Shown here one piece after another: positions 45,163 through 50,875 of a stretch of 50,875 nucleotides of DNA (positions are counted from its first letter, which is position 1; the number at the start of each line of letters is the position of its first letter). A program made the translations under genes and the position numbers. A model generated the notes under the pieces. It was not told the DNA's origin. It saw nothing but the letters and a program-made list of their open reading frames with translations, and did not search any database. Origin of the DNA: Mycobacterium gastri (lineage in GTDB: Bacteria > Actinomycetota > Actinomycetes > Mycobacteriales > Mycobacteriaceae); contig NZ_LQOX01000048.1 of assembly GCF_002102175.1 (NCBI RefSeq), positions 1 to 50,875 on the forward strand. Reading direction: 5' to 3'.

Positions 45163-45344
45163 TGTGTCGCTCCTGTGTGCTCTGAACCCAAGTCATAGGG
45201 CACGGCAAGGATCGCGACGAATGTGTCGGGTCTCCGTCGATAACGGTGCTGGTCTTTCCGCACCCTCGCCGTGACGCCCGGCCAGGTTAGCGCATCGGCA
45301 CCGCAGAGGGGAAATTCGAATGCCAGCGCGTCATCAGCGCGTCG

Positions 45345-46007
45345 TCACCGCGACTTCGCGGCTACCACGAAACCGCGGATGATCGCCTCGATATCAGGCG
45401 CATTCGCGGCCGCCTCGCCGGCCAGGCTGGTGATCGTGAGCTGGACCAGATACCGCTGATTGTCCGGCGGTGGCCCGGTGGGAACGACGACCCGGTTCCA
45501 GCTGTGCAGCCGGGCGCCGTCGAGGTCATAGCTGCCTTGCATCATCGACGACGGAAATCCGTTGAAGTCTGCCGTCGAGGCGTCCAGCTGCTTGAAATTG
45601 TCGAACAGTTGGGCATCCTCGTTGCCGCGCCTGGCCACGTCGGCGGGATTGAAGTCGCCGCGCAGCTTGAACACCACCAGCCTGGCGGTCGGATACCTGC
45701 CGCTTTTGGAGATGATCACCGTCTCCGGGCTGATCTTCGGACCGGTATACGGTGACCACCCCGGTGGTGTCGGAATGGACACCGTCAGACCGTTCAGTTT
45801 GCTCGGCGCCACCTGCTCTCCGCTGACACCGATGCTTTCCAGGTATTTCGACAGCGGAACGGGCCGCGCCGTCGTAGTCGGGGTGCTGGTGGTCGCACCC
45901 GTCGTCAAGATGGATTGGAAGTCCGGGGGCTTGGCCGGGGAGCAGGCGACCGACGACATCGCCACCGCGATTGCGACGACGGCCGCGTTGCGCCGGCGAG
46001 CGATCAC
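45345..46007 (-). CDS. lpqT: Lipoprotein LpqT
   Basis: This 220-residue protein starts MIARRRNAAVVAIAVAMSSV with lipobox SVAC. The mature part is STTTARPVPLSKYLESIGV-like (TTARPVPLSKYLESIGVSG), then VSIPTPPGWSPYTGPKISPE and ARLVVFKLRGDFNPADVARR. These match the Lpp-LpqN family (LpqN, LpqT, Mtc28), whose member LpqN interacts with envelope biogenesis and ESX-related proteins. It is the counterpart of Rv1016c. The start overlaps the arsC-like stop by 4 nt (ATGA). Confidence 0.92.
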   Translation of the reverse strand: MIARRRNAAVVAIAVAMSSVACSPAKPPDFQSILTTGATTSTPTTTARPVPLSKYLESIGVSGEQVAPSKLNGLTVSIPTPPGWSPYTGPKISPETVIISKSGRYPTARLVVFKLRGDFNPADVARRGNEDAQLFDNFKQLDASTADFNGFPSSMMQGSYDLDGARLHSWNRVVVPTGPPPDNQRYLVQLTITSLAGEAAANAPDIEAIIRGFVVAAKSR

Positions 46008-46360
46008 AGAATCTCGCGAACGGCGTCGACCGGCCGAGCCAGCCGGGTGCCCTTCGAGGTGACCACAAAAGGCCGTTCGATCAGGATCGGGTGCTCGGCC
46101 ATGGCGTCGAGCAGTTCGTCATCGGTGGCGTCGGCGAGATTCAGTTCGGTGAAGAGCGGTTCGCGTTTGCGTACCGCGGTCCGTACCTCGATGCCGGCGT
46201 CTCGGATCAGCTGTACCAGCTGGTCCCGGGACGGCGGGGTTTTCAGGTACTCGACGATGACGGGCTCACGGCCGTTGTCGCGCAACAACTCCAGCGTATT
46301 GCGCGAGGTGCTGCACCGGGGGTTGTGGTAAATGACGGTTTCGCCTGCGGCCGCGGCCAT
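46004..46360 (-). CDS. ArsC-family (arsenate reductase-like) thioredoxin-fold protein
   Basis: This 118-residue protein shows the family motif HNPRCSTSRNTLELL with C16 as the reactive cysteine, and the three arginines that bind arsenate in the plasmid R773 enzyme (R64 in VRKREP, R96 in LIERPF, R109 in LARPVD). It therefore looks competent as a glutaredoxin-linked arsenate reductase or a related thiol-redox protein. No arsR or efflux gene is nearby. It is inserted between prsA and lpqT, with its ATG directly after the prsA stop (TAGATG) and an ATGA junction to lpqT, so it is part of this operon. Confidence 0.85.
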   Translation of the reverse strand: MAAAAGETVIYHNPRCSTSRNTLELLRDNGREPVIVEYLKTPPSRDQLVQLIRDAGIEVRTAVRKREPLFTELNLADATDDELLDAMAEHPILIERPFVVTSKGTRLARPVDAVREIL

Positions 46361-47341
46361 CTACGCGTCTCCGTCGAAAAGCCCTGTGACTGAGCCGTTT
46401 TCAAAAACCGCGCGAATGGTGCTGGCCAACAGCGGTGCGATCGACAGGACCGTCAGCTGGGGGAAACGCTTCTGCTCGGTGATGGGAAGCGTGTTGGTGA
46501 CGATCACCTCGCGGGCACCGCACCCCGCCAGCCGCTCGGCGGCGGGATCGGACAGCACACCATGGGTGGCCGCGATGATCACGTCGCCGGCACCGTCGTC
46601 GCGCAATAGCTGCACCGCGCCGGCGATGGTGCCGCCGGTGTCGATCATGTCGTCGATGAGCACACAGGTGCGGCCGGAGACTTCACCGACCACCCGGTTG
46701 GACACCACCTGGTTGGAGACGCGCGGGTCGCGGGTCTTGTGAATGAAGGCCAGCGGAACGCCGCCCAATGCGTCGGCCCACTTCTCGGCGATGCGCACCC
46801 GGCCCGAGTCGGGGGAGACCACCACCATGTTGCCGTCGGGGTAGTTGTCCCTGATGTAGCCGGTCAGCAGGTTCTGGCCGCGCATGTGGTCGACCGGTCC
46901 GTCGAAGAAGCCCTGGATTTGGTCGGTGTGCAGGTCGACGGTCACGATGCGGTCGGCGCCGGCAGTCTTGAGCAGGTCGGCCACCAGCCGCGCCGAGATC
47001 GGCTCGCGACCGCGGTGTTTCTTGTCCTGACGGGCGTAGGGGTAGAACGGCATGACTGCTGTGATCCGCTTGGCGCTGCCCCGCTTGAGCGCGTCGATCA
47101 TGATCAGCTGTTCCATCAGCCAGGTGTTGACCGGTGCCGGGCAGGATTGCAGGACGAAGGCGTCGCAGCCGCGCACCGATTCGTTGAAGCGCACGAAGAT
47201 CTCGCCGTTGGCGAACTCCCGCGCGTCCTGCGCGGTGACATGGACGTCGAGTTCCTTGGCGACCTGCTCGGCCAGCTCCGGATGGGCGCGGCCGCTGAAG
47301 AGCATCAGGTTTTTGCGATTATCGGTCCAGTCGTGGCTCAA
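46361..47341 (-). CDS. prsA: Ribose-phosphate pyrophosphokinase
   Basis: The protein has 326 residues from TTG 47341, preceded by GAGGG and matching M. tuberculosis PrsA (MSHDWTDNRKNLMLFSG). Signature regions are VMPFYPYARQDKKHRGREPI, DLHTDQIQGFF (metal-binding), VVVSPDSGRVRIAEKWAD and the PRPP loop VLIDDMIDTGGTIAGAVQLL. It makes PRPP from ribose-5-phosphate and ATP, for nucleotides, histidine, tryptophan and, in mycobacteria, decaprenyl-phosphoryl ribose/arabinose for arabinogalactan. It follows glmU by 93 bp. The open upstream frame to 47428 is not used. Confidence 0.95.
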   Translation of the reverse strand: MSHDWTDNRKNLMLFSGRAHPELAEQVAKELDVHVTAQDAREFANGEIFVRFNESVRGCDAFVLQSCPAPVNTWLMEQLIMIDALKRGSAKRITAVMPFYPYARQDKKHRGREPISARLVADLLKTAGADRIVTVDLHTDQIQGFFDGPVDHMRGQNLLTGYIRDNYPDGNMVVVSPDSGRVRIAEKWADALGGVPLAFIHKTRDPRVSNQVVSNRVVGEVSGRTCVLIDDMIDTGGTIAGAVQLLRDDGAGDVIIAATHGVLSDPAAERLAGCGAREVIVTNTLPITEQKRFPQLTVLSIAPLLASTIRAVFENGSVTGLFDGDA

Positions 47342-47434
47342 CGCGCTGCCCTCGCCGTATCGGGATCGAGATGGATGACCCATCGTACGCAAGTACGGGG
47401 ACCGGAGGTGTCGCCGGGTAGCCGGCACCCTGAT

Positions 47435-48919
47435 TCACGCTGTCTGGTTGCCTTCGGAATTCTGCCCGGCCTTTTCGGCGGCTTCTGCCGCCTGAGCCGC
47501 CGCCGTTCCGGGCCGTTTGCGTTGCACCCAGTTCTCGATATTGCGTTGCGGACCCGCGGACACCGCCAGCGCCCCCGGGGGCACATCCTCGCGGACGACC
47601 GTGCCGGCCCCGGTGTAGGCGCCGTCACCGACCGTCACGGGTGCCACGAACATGGTGTCCGAGCCGGTGCGAACATGTGAGCCGATGGTGGTGCGCTGTT
47701 TGGCGGTGCCGTCGTAGTTGACGAACACGCTGGACGCGCCGATGTTGCTGTGCTCGCCGATGTCGGCGTCGCCGACATAGGTCAGGTGCGGAACTTTGGT
47801 GCCGGTGCCGATGGTGGAGTTCTTGACTTCCACGAACGCGCCCAATTTGCCGTCGGCTCCCAGCACGGTGCCGGGCCGCAGATAGGTGAAGGGGCCGACC
47901 GTGGCCCCGTCGCCGATCGACGACGATGTGCCGTGCGTTCGGATCACCGTGGCGCGCTCGCCCACGCTGACATCGGTCAAGGTGGTGTCCGGACCGATGA
48001 CGCAGTGGCCGCCGATCTGGGTCCGGCCCAGCAGCTGGGTGCCGGGGTGGATGACGGTGTCACGCCCGATCGCGACGTCGACGTCGATCCAGGTGGTGGC
48101 CGGGTCGATGACGGTGACACCGGCCAGCTGGTGCGCGGCCACCATCCGGCGGTTGAGCTCGGCGCCCAGCTGCGCCAGTTGGACGCGATTGTTGACGCCG
48201 GCCACCAGCGCGCTGTCGTCGACGTGGCGGGCACTTACGGTGTGCCCGTCGCGGCGCAGGATGGCGATGACGTCGGTCAGGTACAGCTCCTGCTGAGCAT
48301 TGTTGGAGCTCAGCCGGCCCAGGGCCGACCGCAAGGCAGCGATGTCGAAGGCGTACACGCCGGTGTTGACCTCGCGGATCTCGCGCTGTGAGGGCGTCGC
48401 GTCGGTTTGCTCGACGATCGCCATCACCTCGTTGTCCTGGGTCCGCAGGATACGGCCGTAGCCGTGCGGATCGCTCAGGGTCGTGGTCAGCACCGTGACC
48501 GCGGCCTGTCCTGCGGGGTGGGTCGCGCTGTGGGTAGTGATGAGATCGGCCAGGGTGTCCGCGTCCAGCAGCGGCGTATCGCCGGAGGCGACGACGACGA
48601 TGCCGGCGTAATCGTCGGGCAACGCGGACAGGCCGCACCGCACCGCGTCCCCGGTCCCCAGTGGCCGGTCCTGCAACGCGACGTCGATGGTGCGTCCGAG
48701 GGTCTGGGCCAGCTCGGCGACCAGCGGGGAGATGCGCTGGTGGTCATGGCCCAGCACCACGACCAGATGCTGCGGCGCCAGCTTGGTCATCGCGTGCAGG
48801 GAGTGCGACAGCATGCTGCGCCCGCCCAGGGTGTGCAGCACCTTGGGGGTGTCCGACCGCATCCGGGTGCCCGGTCCGGCCGCGAGGACCAAGACCGCGG
48901 TGTCGCCACGAAACGTCAT
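47435..48919 (-). CDS. glmU: Bifunctional UDP-GlcNAc pyrophosphorylase / glucosamine-1-phosphate acetyltransferase
   Basis: This 494-residue protein starts at ATG 48919 with an AGGAGG-like site (AAGGAGGGTCC) just upstream. The N-terminal uridyltransferase has [28 protein letters not shown] and [16 protein letters not shown] left-handed beta-helix follows, with [20 protein letters not shown] (catalytic His), [19 protein letters not shown] and [18 protein letters not shown]. It makes UDP-GlcNAc in two steps, feeding peptidoglycan and arabinogalactan linker synthesis. It is the homologue of Rv1018c and probably starts the glmU-prsA-arsC-lpqT transcript. UDP-GlcNAc could also serve the polysaccharide locus. 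Confidence 0.96.
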   Translation of the reverse strand: MTFRGDTAVLVLAAGPGTRMRSDTPKVLHTLGGRSMLSHSLHAMTKLAPQHLVVVLGHDHQRISPLVAELAQTLGRTIDVALQDRPLGTGDAVRCGLSALPDDYAGIVVVASGDTPLLDADTLADLITTHSATHPAGQAAVTVLTTTLSDPHGYGRILRTQDNEVMAIVEQTDATPSQREIREVNTGVYAFDIAALRSALGRLSSNNAQQELYLTDVIAILRRDGHTVSARHVDDSALVAGVNNRVQLAQLGAELNRRMVAAHQLAGVTVIDPATTWIDVDVAIGRDTVIHPGTQLLGRTQIGGHCVIGPDTTLTDVSVGERATVIRTHGTSSSIGDGATVGPFTYLRPGTVLGADGKLGAFVEVKNSTIGTGTKVPHLTYVGDADIGEHSNIGASSVFVNYDGTAKQRTTIGSHVRTGSDTMFVAPVTVGDGAYTGAGTVVREDVPPGALAVSAGPQRNIENWVQRKRPGTAAAQAAEAAEKAGQNSEGNQTA

Positions 48920-49015
48920 GGACCCTCCTTACGTTTCGGCACACGAACGCGCCAGGAATGGCTCGGCTAAGCGTTTCATTCCCGCACGCCCGCAGCAAAG
49001 ATCTCGGGAGCCACG

Positions 49016-49087
49016 CTCCGTCGCCAGGACTCGAACCTGAACTCTCAGAACCAAAATCTGATGTGCTGCCGATTACACCACGACGGA
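49016..49087 (-). tRNA. tRNA-Gln (anticodon TTG)
   Basis: This is a 72-nt cloverleaf on the minus strand. The acceptor stem is TCCGTCG (49087-49081) with CGACGGA (49023-49017) and discriminator G at 49016. The anticodon loop TTTTGGT lies between TCAGA and TCTGA, giving anticodon TTG (reads CAA/CAG). The T-arm contains TTCGAGT. CCA is not encoded. It is 96 bp upstream of glmU, as in M. tuberculosis. No integrase or duplicated 3' end was noticed nearby. Confidence 0.95.
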
Positions 49088-49445
49088 TTGCTGGTCGACG
49101 GCGAGCATCTAGCCCGCTCACCATCATGAGACTTTAGTCCGACGGCGATGCGGCCGCGTGCGGCCACGCCCCGTGCTCGCAGCCGCGGCTCCCGGCCTCG
49201 CTCGCACCCGACGCTCCTGGCGTTGCAGTTGGCCACTCCCGAATCGGGCCACCCGTCGGCCCTGCCGCCATTGAGGGCGTCGGCGCGGCCGCCGACCACA
49301 CCACCCCCGATCGAGTGGGCTATGACGGTTTTGAGCGTGCGCGTACGGCGGAAACATCGCGCTCCGCCCGCCCTGACGGCACAGTCAAAGCCGTCGGCGC
49401 ACGCTCGACCCGCCAACACCCGCGCACTCGGATACCCTGATTGGC
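49088..49445. other. Gene-free region between tRNA-Gln and the TetR gene
   Basis: No credible gene is seen; the open frames here are composition artefacts of a GC-rich antisense strand. It must contain the divergent promoters for tRNA-Gln and the TetR gene. A CGGATACCCTGATT segment close to the GTG at 49446 may be the -10 region of a short-leader or leaderless transcript. Confidence 0.4.
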
Positions 49446-50129
49446 GTGGCTGAGCCCGATAAGGAGCCCGATAAGGAGCCCGATAAGGAGCCCGATAAGG
49501 AGCCGGAACGGGAAACGCGGGCGCCGCGCGCCCGGATGACCGGTAGCGAACGCCGGCACCAACTCATCGGCATCGCGCGGTCGTTGTTCGCCGAGCGGGG
49601 CTACGACGGGACCTCGATCGAGGAGATCGCCCAGCGCGCCAACGTCTCCAAACCGGTCGTCTACGAGCATTTCGGCGGCAAGGAGGGCCTGTATGCGGTG
49701 GTCGTCGACCGGGAGATGCAGGCGCTGCTGGACGGCATCACGTCGTCGCTGACCAACAACCGGTCGCGGGTGCGGGTGGAGCGGGTCGCGTTGGCCCTGC
49801 TGACCTACGTCGAGGAACGTACCGACGGCTTTCGCATCATGATCCGCGACTCCCCGGCGTCGATCAGCTCGGGCACCTATTCCAGCCTGCTCAACGACGC
49901 CGTCAGCCAGGTCAGCTCCATCCTGGCCGGCGACTTCGCCCGTCGGGGCCTGGATCCGGAGCTGGCGCCGCTGTATGCCCAGGCGCTGGTGGGCTCGGTG
50001 TCGATGACGGCGCAATGGTGGCTCGACGCGCGCGAACCCAAGAAGGAAGTGGTCGCCGCGCACCTGGTCAACCTGGTGTGGAATGGCCTGACCCATCTCG
50101 AGGCCGATCCCCAGCTGCAAGAGGAGTAG
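49446..50129 (+). CDS. TetR regulator (Rv1019-like) with repeat-encoded N-terminus
   Basis: The protein has 227 residues from GTG 49446. It begins VAEP followed by DKEP repeated four times, a highly charged tail encoded by a 12-bp tandem repeat. The conserved protein starts at about residue 31 (MTGSERRHQLIGIARSLFAE); Rv1019 is about 197 residues long, so the repeat tail is extra. The HTH is GYDGTSIEEIAQRANVSKPV with VYEHFGGKE. C-terminal segments (GTYSSLLNDAVSQVSSILAG, SVSMTAQWWLDAREPKKE) match Rv1019. Each repeat contains AAGGAG, so internal initiation at the ATG of residue 31 is possible. Confidence 0.88.
   Translation: MAEPDKEPDKEPDKEPDKEPERETRAPRARMTGSERRHQLIGIARSLFAERGYDGTSIEEIAQRANVSKPVVYEHFGGKEGLYAVVVDREMQALLDGITSSLTNNRSRVRVERVALALLTYVEERTDGFRIMIRDSPASISSGTYSSLLNDAVSQVSSILAGDFARRGLDPELAPLYAQALVGSVSMTAQWWLDAREPKKEVVAAHLVNLVWNGLTHLEADPQLQEE
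49452..49499. repeat. Four perfect 12-bp tandem repeats (VNTR) in the TetR gene
   Basis: GAGCCCGATAAG occurs four times in exact tandem at 49452-49463, 49464-49475, 49476-49487 and 49488-49499, and a partial fifth follows at 49500. The unit is in frame and encodes EPDK. Copy number is likely to vary between strains without shifting the frame. Confidence 0.9.
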
Positions 50130-50258
50130 ACCAGTTACCCGCAATCGCGTGACGGCAGGTCGGCGATCGTTTCGCGGCGAACCGGTTCGCGGGCCCGACC
50201 GCCGTTGACCGCCTCGATCGGCGGGCGCCCGACCATGGTGTAGTTGGTTGCAGGTCGT
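50130..50258. other. Intergenic region after the TetR gene
   Basis: No gene is seen. It contains the TetR stop and a GC-rich stretch up to the end of the truncated DUF4143 gene on the opposite strand. Confidence 0.3.
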
Positions 50259-50531
50259 TCAGCTACCCCCTTGGCTCCAGAGGGCATCGATGGGGACGGC
50301 GGCGAGGCGGTTGCCGAATGGCTGGGCTTGTGGGCCGGTGTGGAGGATGAGTCCGCTGACGAAGCGTGTGCCGACTTTGTCGCGGAGTTTGGTGATCCAG
50401 CGGGTGTCCCTGCCCCGGAGGGTTGCTGCCGATTTGATCTCGATCGCGGCAATGAGGCCGTCTGCGGTTTCCAGTATGAGGTCTACTTCGGCACTCTCCG
50501 CCGATTCGCGAGACATGTTTCGCCGATACAC
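50259..50531 (-). pseudogene. C-terminal fragment of a DUF4143/AAA_14 ATPase
   Basis: This 90-codon frame, from GTG 50531 (VYRRNMSRESAESAEVDLILE truncated to the key piece SAEVDLILETADG), carries the typical end of AAA_14/DUF4143 proteins: EVDLILETADGLIAAIEIKS, AATLRGRDTRWITKLRDKVG and FVSGLILHTGPQAQPFG. The ATPase part is absent, so it is truncated. The break coincides with the 22-bp periodic repeat (50499-50586), whose sequence occupies the place of the missing coding part. Complete members are around 400-450 residues and may be toxin-antitoxin- or phage-related; here it is a remnant. Confidence 0.6.
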
Positions 50532-50586
50532 GGAGGTAAATTCGCCGATTCGCGACCTGTTTCTCGCCGATTCGCGATATCCGGCG
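50499..50586. repeat. Four 22-bp periodic repeats at the DUF4143 fragment junction
   Basis: The 13-mer CGCCGATTCGCGA recurs at 50499, 50543 and 50565, and as the degenerate CGCCGATACACGG at 50521, so the period is exactly 22 bp. Full units run 50499-50520, 50521-50542, 50543-50564 and 50565-50586, with variable tails containing TGTTT twice. The repeat lies at the 5' edge of the truncated ORF. Confidence 0.75.
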
Positions 50587-50875
50587 GAGCCGGTGCTATA
50601 GCGCCAGGGCGTCAGGGCAGACCGGCTCGGTCGAACTAGCGCTGCAGCCGTGGCCTGCGGCCGTGCTGTTTGCCCAAGTCGGCGACGAACGTCAGGTCGA
50701 GCAGGGTCATGGCTCCACTTTGTGCCGCCGCCGGTGCGGGTACCGGTGTCCTGACGTTTTTGACGGCGGCGGGCTCGATATTGACGAATCGGCCGCGCCC
50801 TAGGAGGGCTCTGAACAACGGGGCGTGATGGGGCGGGAAGAACGCCGACAAGGCCGTTTCTTCGGCAGTAGGTCA
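50587..50875 (-). other. Right end of window, unresolved
   Basis: One open frame of 71 codons (50636-50851, minus strand, MSAFFPPHHAPLFRALLGRG) is present but has no recognised motif and could be chance. In the M. tuberculosis order mfd would follow Rv1019, and it is not seen here, so this end appears to be inserted or rearranged DNA. The sequence is cut by the window edge. Confidence 0.25.

Noticed and set aside
49016..49087. tRNA-Gln as an integration site for a genomic island
   Set aside because: No integrase gene and no repeated copy of the tRNA 3' end were found on either side within the window.
50636..50851. 71-codon frame as a genuine gene at the right edge
   Set aside because: No motif, no clear ribosome-binding site and the region is cut by the window end; described only as unresolved.

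Overview
The window is chromosomal DNA of a slow-growing, non-tuberculous Mycobacterium. Three things point there: high GC with frequent GTG and TTG starts, mycobacterium-specific families (a PPE-SVP protein, DUF5313, DUF5642, RpfB, Mt-PatA), and a right half that follows the M. tuberculosis order from Rv0998 to Rv1019 almost gene by gene (patA, Rv0999, alkB, arcA, pmt, rsmI, Rv1004c, pabB, Rv1006, metS, tatD, rpfB, ksgA, ispE, pks16, pth, rplY, lpqT, prsA, glmU, tRNA-Gln, Rv1019). It is not the M. tuberculosis complex, because several inserted genes break that order. Affinity to the M. kansasii or M. gordonae groups is only a guess. All family assignments come from recognising sequence, not from a search.

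Region 1 (1-11000) is a polysaccharide locus. It opens with what looks like an IS21-type insertion sequence end. A BcsB-like secreted membrane-anchored protein and an AT-richer SAM methyltransferase follow on the plus strand. Facing them is a minus-strand operon that starts with a WecG/TagA/CpsF glycosyltransferase, then a polyprenyl-phosphate sugar-1-phosphate transferase, a Wzx-type flippase, a hexapeptide acetyltransferase, a fused GT2-GT4 glycosyltransferase and a GT4 glycosyltransferase. Together these could build a lipid-linked repeat unit, decorate it and flip it across the membrane. No Wzy-type polymerase is in view. Two very small ORFs (37 and 42 codons) sit in the junctions around the acetyltransferase and are joined to their neighbours by 4-nt start/stop overlaps.

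Region 2 (11100-18480) is accessory. It holds a PPE-SVP gene, a DUF5313 membrane protein, a TetR plus ferritin-like diiron pair, a frameshifted remnant of a small membrane protein, a small unknown protein, a Tat-exported phospholipase C and a methyltransferase.

Region 3 (18488-32358) is the Rv0998-Rv1006 segment: cAMP-dependent acetyltransferase, two tandem DUF5642 lipoproteins, AlkB, arginine deiminase, protein O-mannosyltransferase, RsmI, a proline/leucine/glycine repeat secreted protein, PabB and a DUF4832/4874-type lipoprotein. Inserted between PabB and the lipoprotein are a twice-deleted SigJ-like ECF sigma remnant and a divergent GAF-GGDEF-EAL protein, with a 12-bp perfect inverted repeat at the start of the sigma remnant.

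Region 4 (32359-34963) carries two tandem gamma-butyrolactone-receptor-like TetR regulators and a PAS-domain protein. A 26-bp semi-palindrome precedes the first regulator.

Region 5 (34964-50129) is the conserved housekeeping block: metS; tatD; the rpfB-ksgA-ispE operon with a hairpin-rich leader; the acyl-AMP ligase pks16; a DUF302-repeat lipoprotein; pth-rplY; lpqT-arsC-prsA-glmU; tRNA-Gln; and an Rv1019-type TetR gene with a 12-bp tandem repeat at its 5' end. The last 700 bp contain a truncated DUF4143 ATPase and a 22-bp periodic repeat, which suggests a disturbed, possibly mobile, right boundary.
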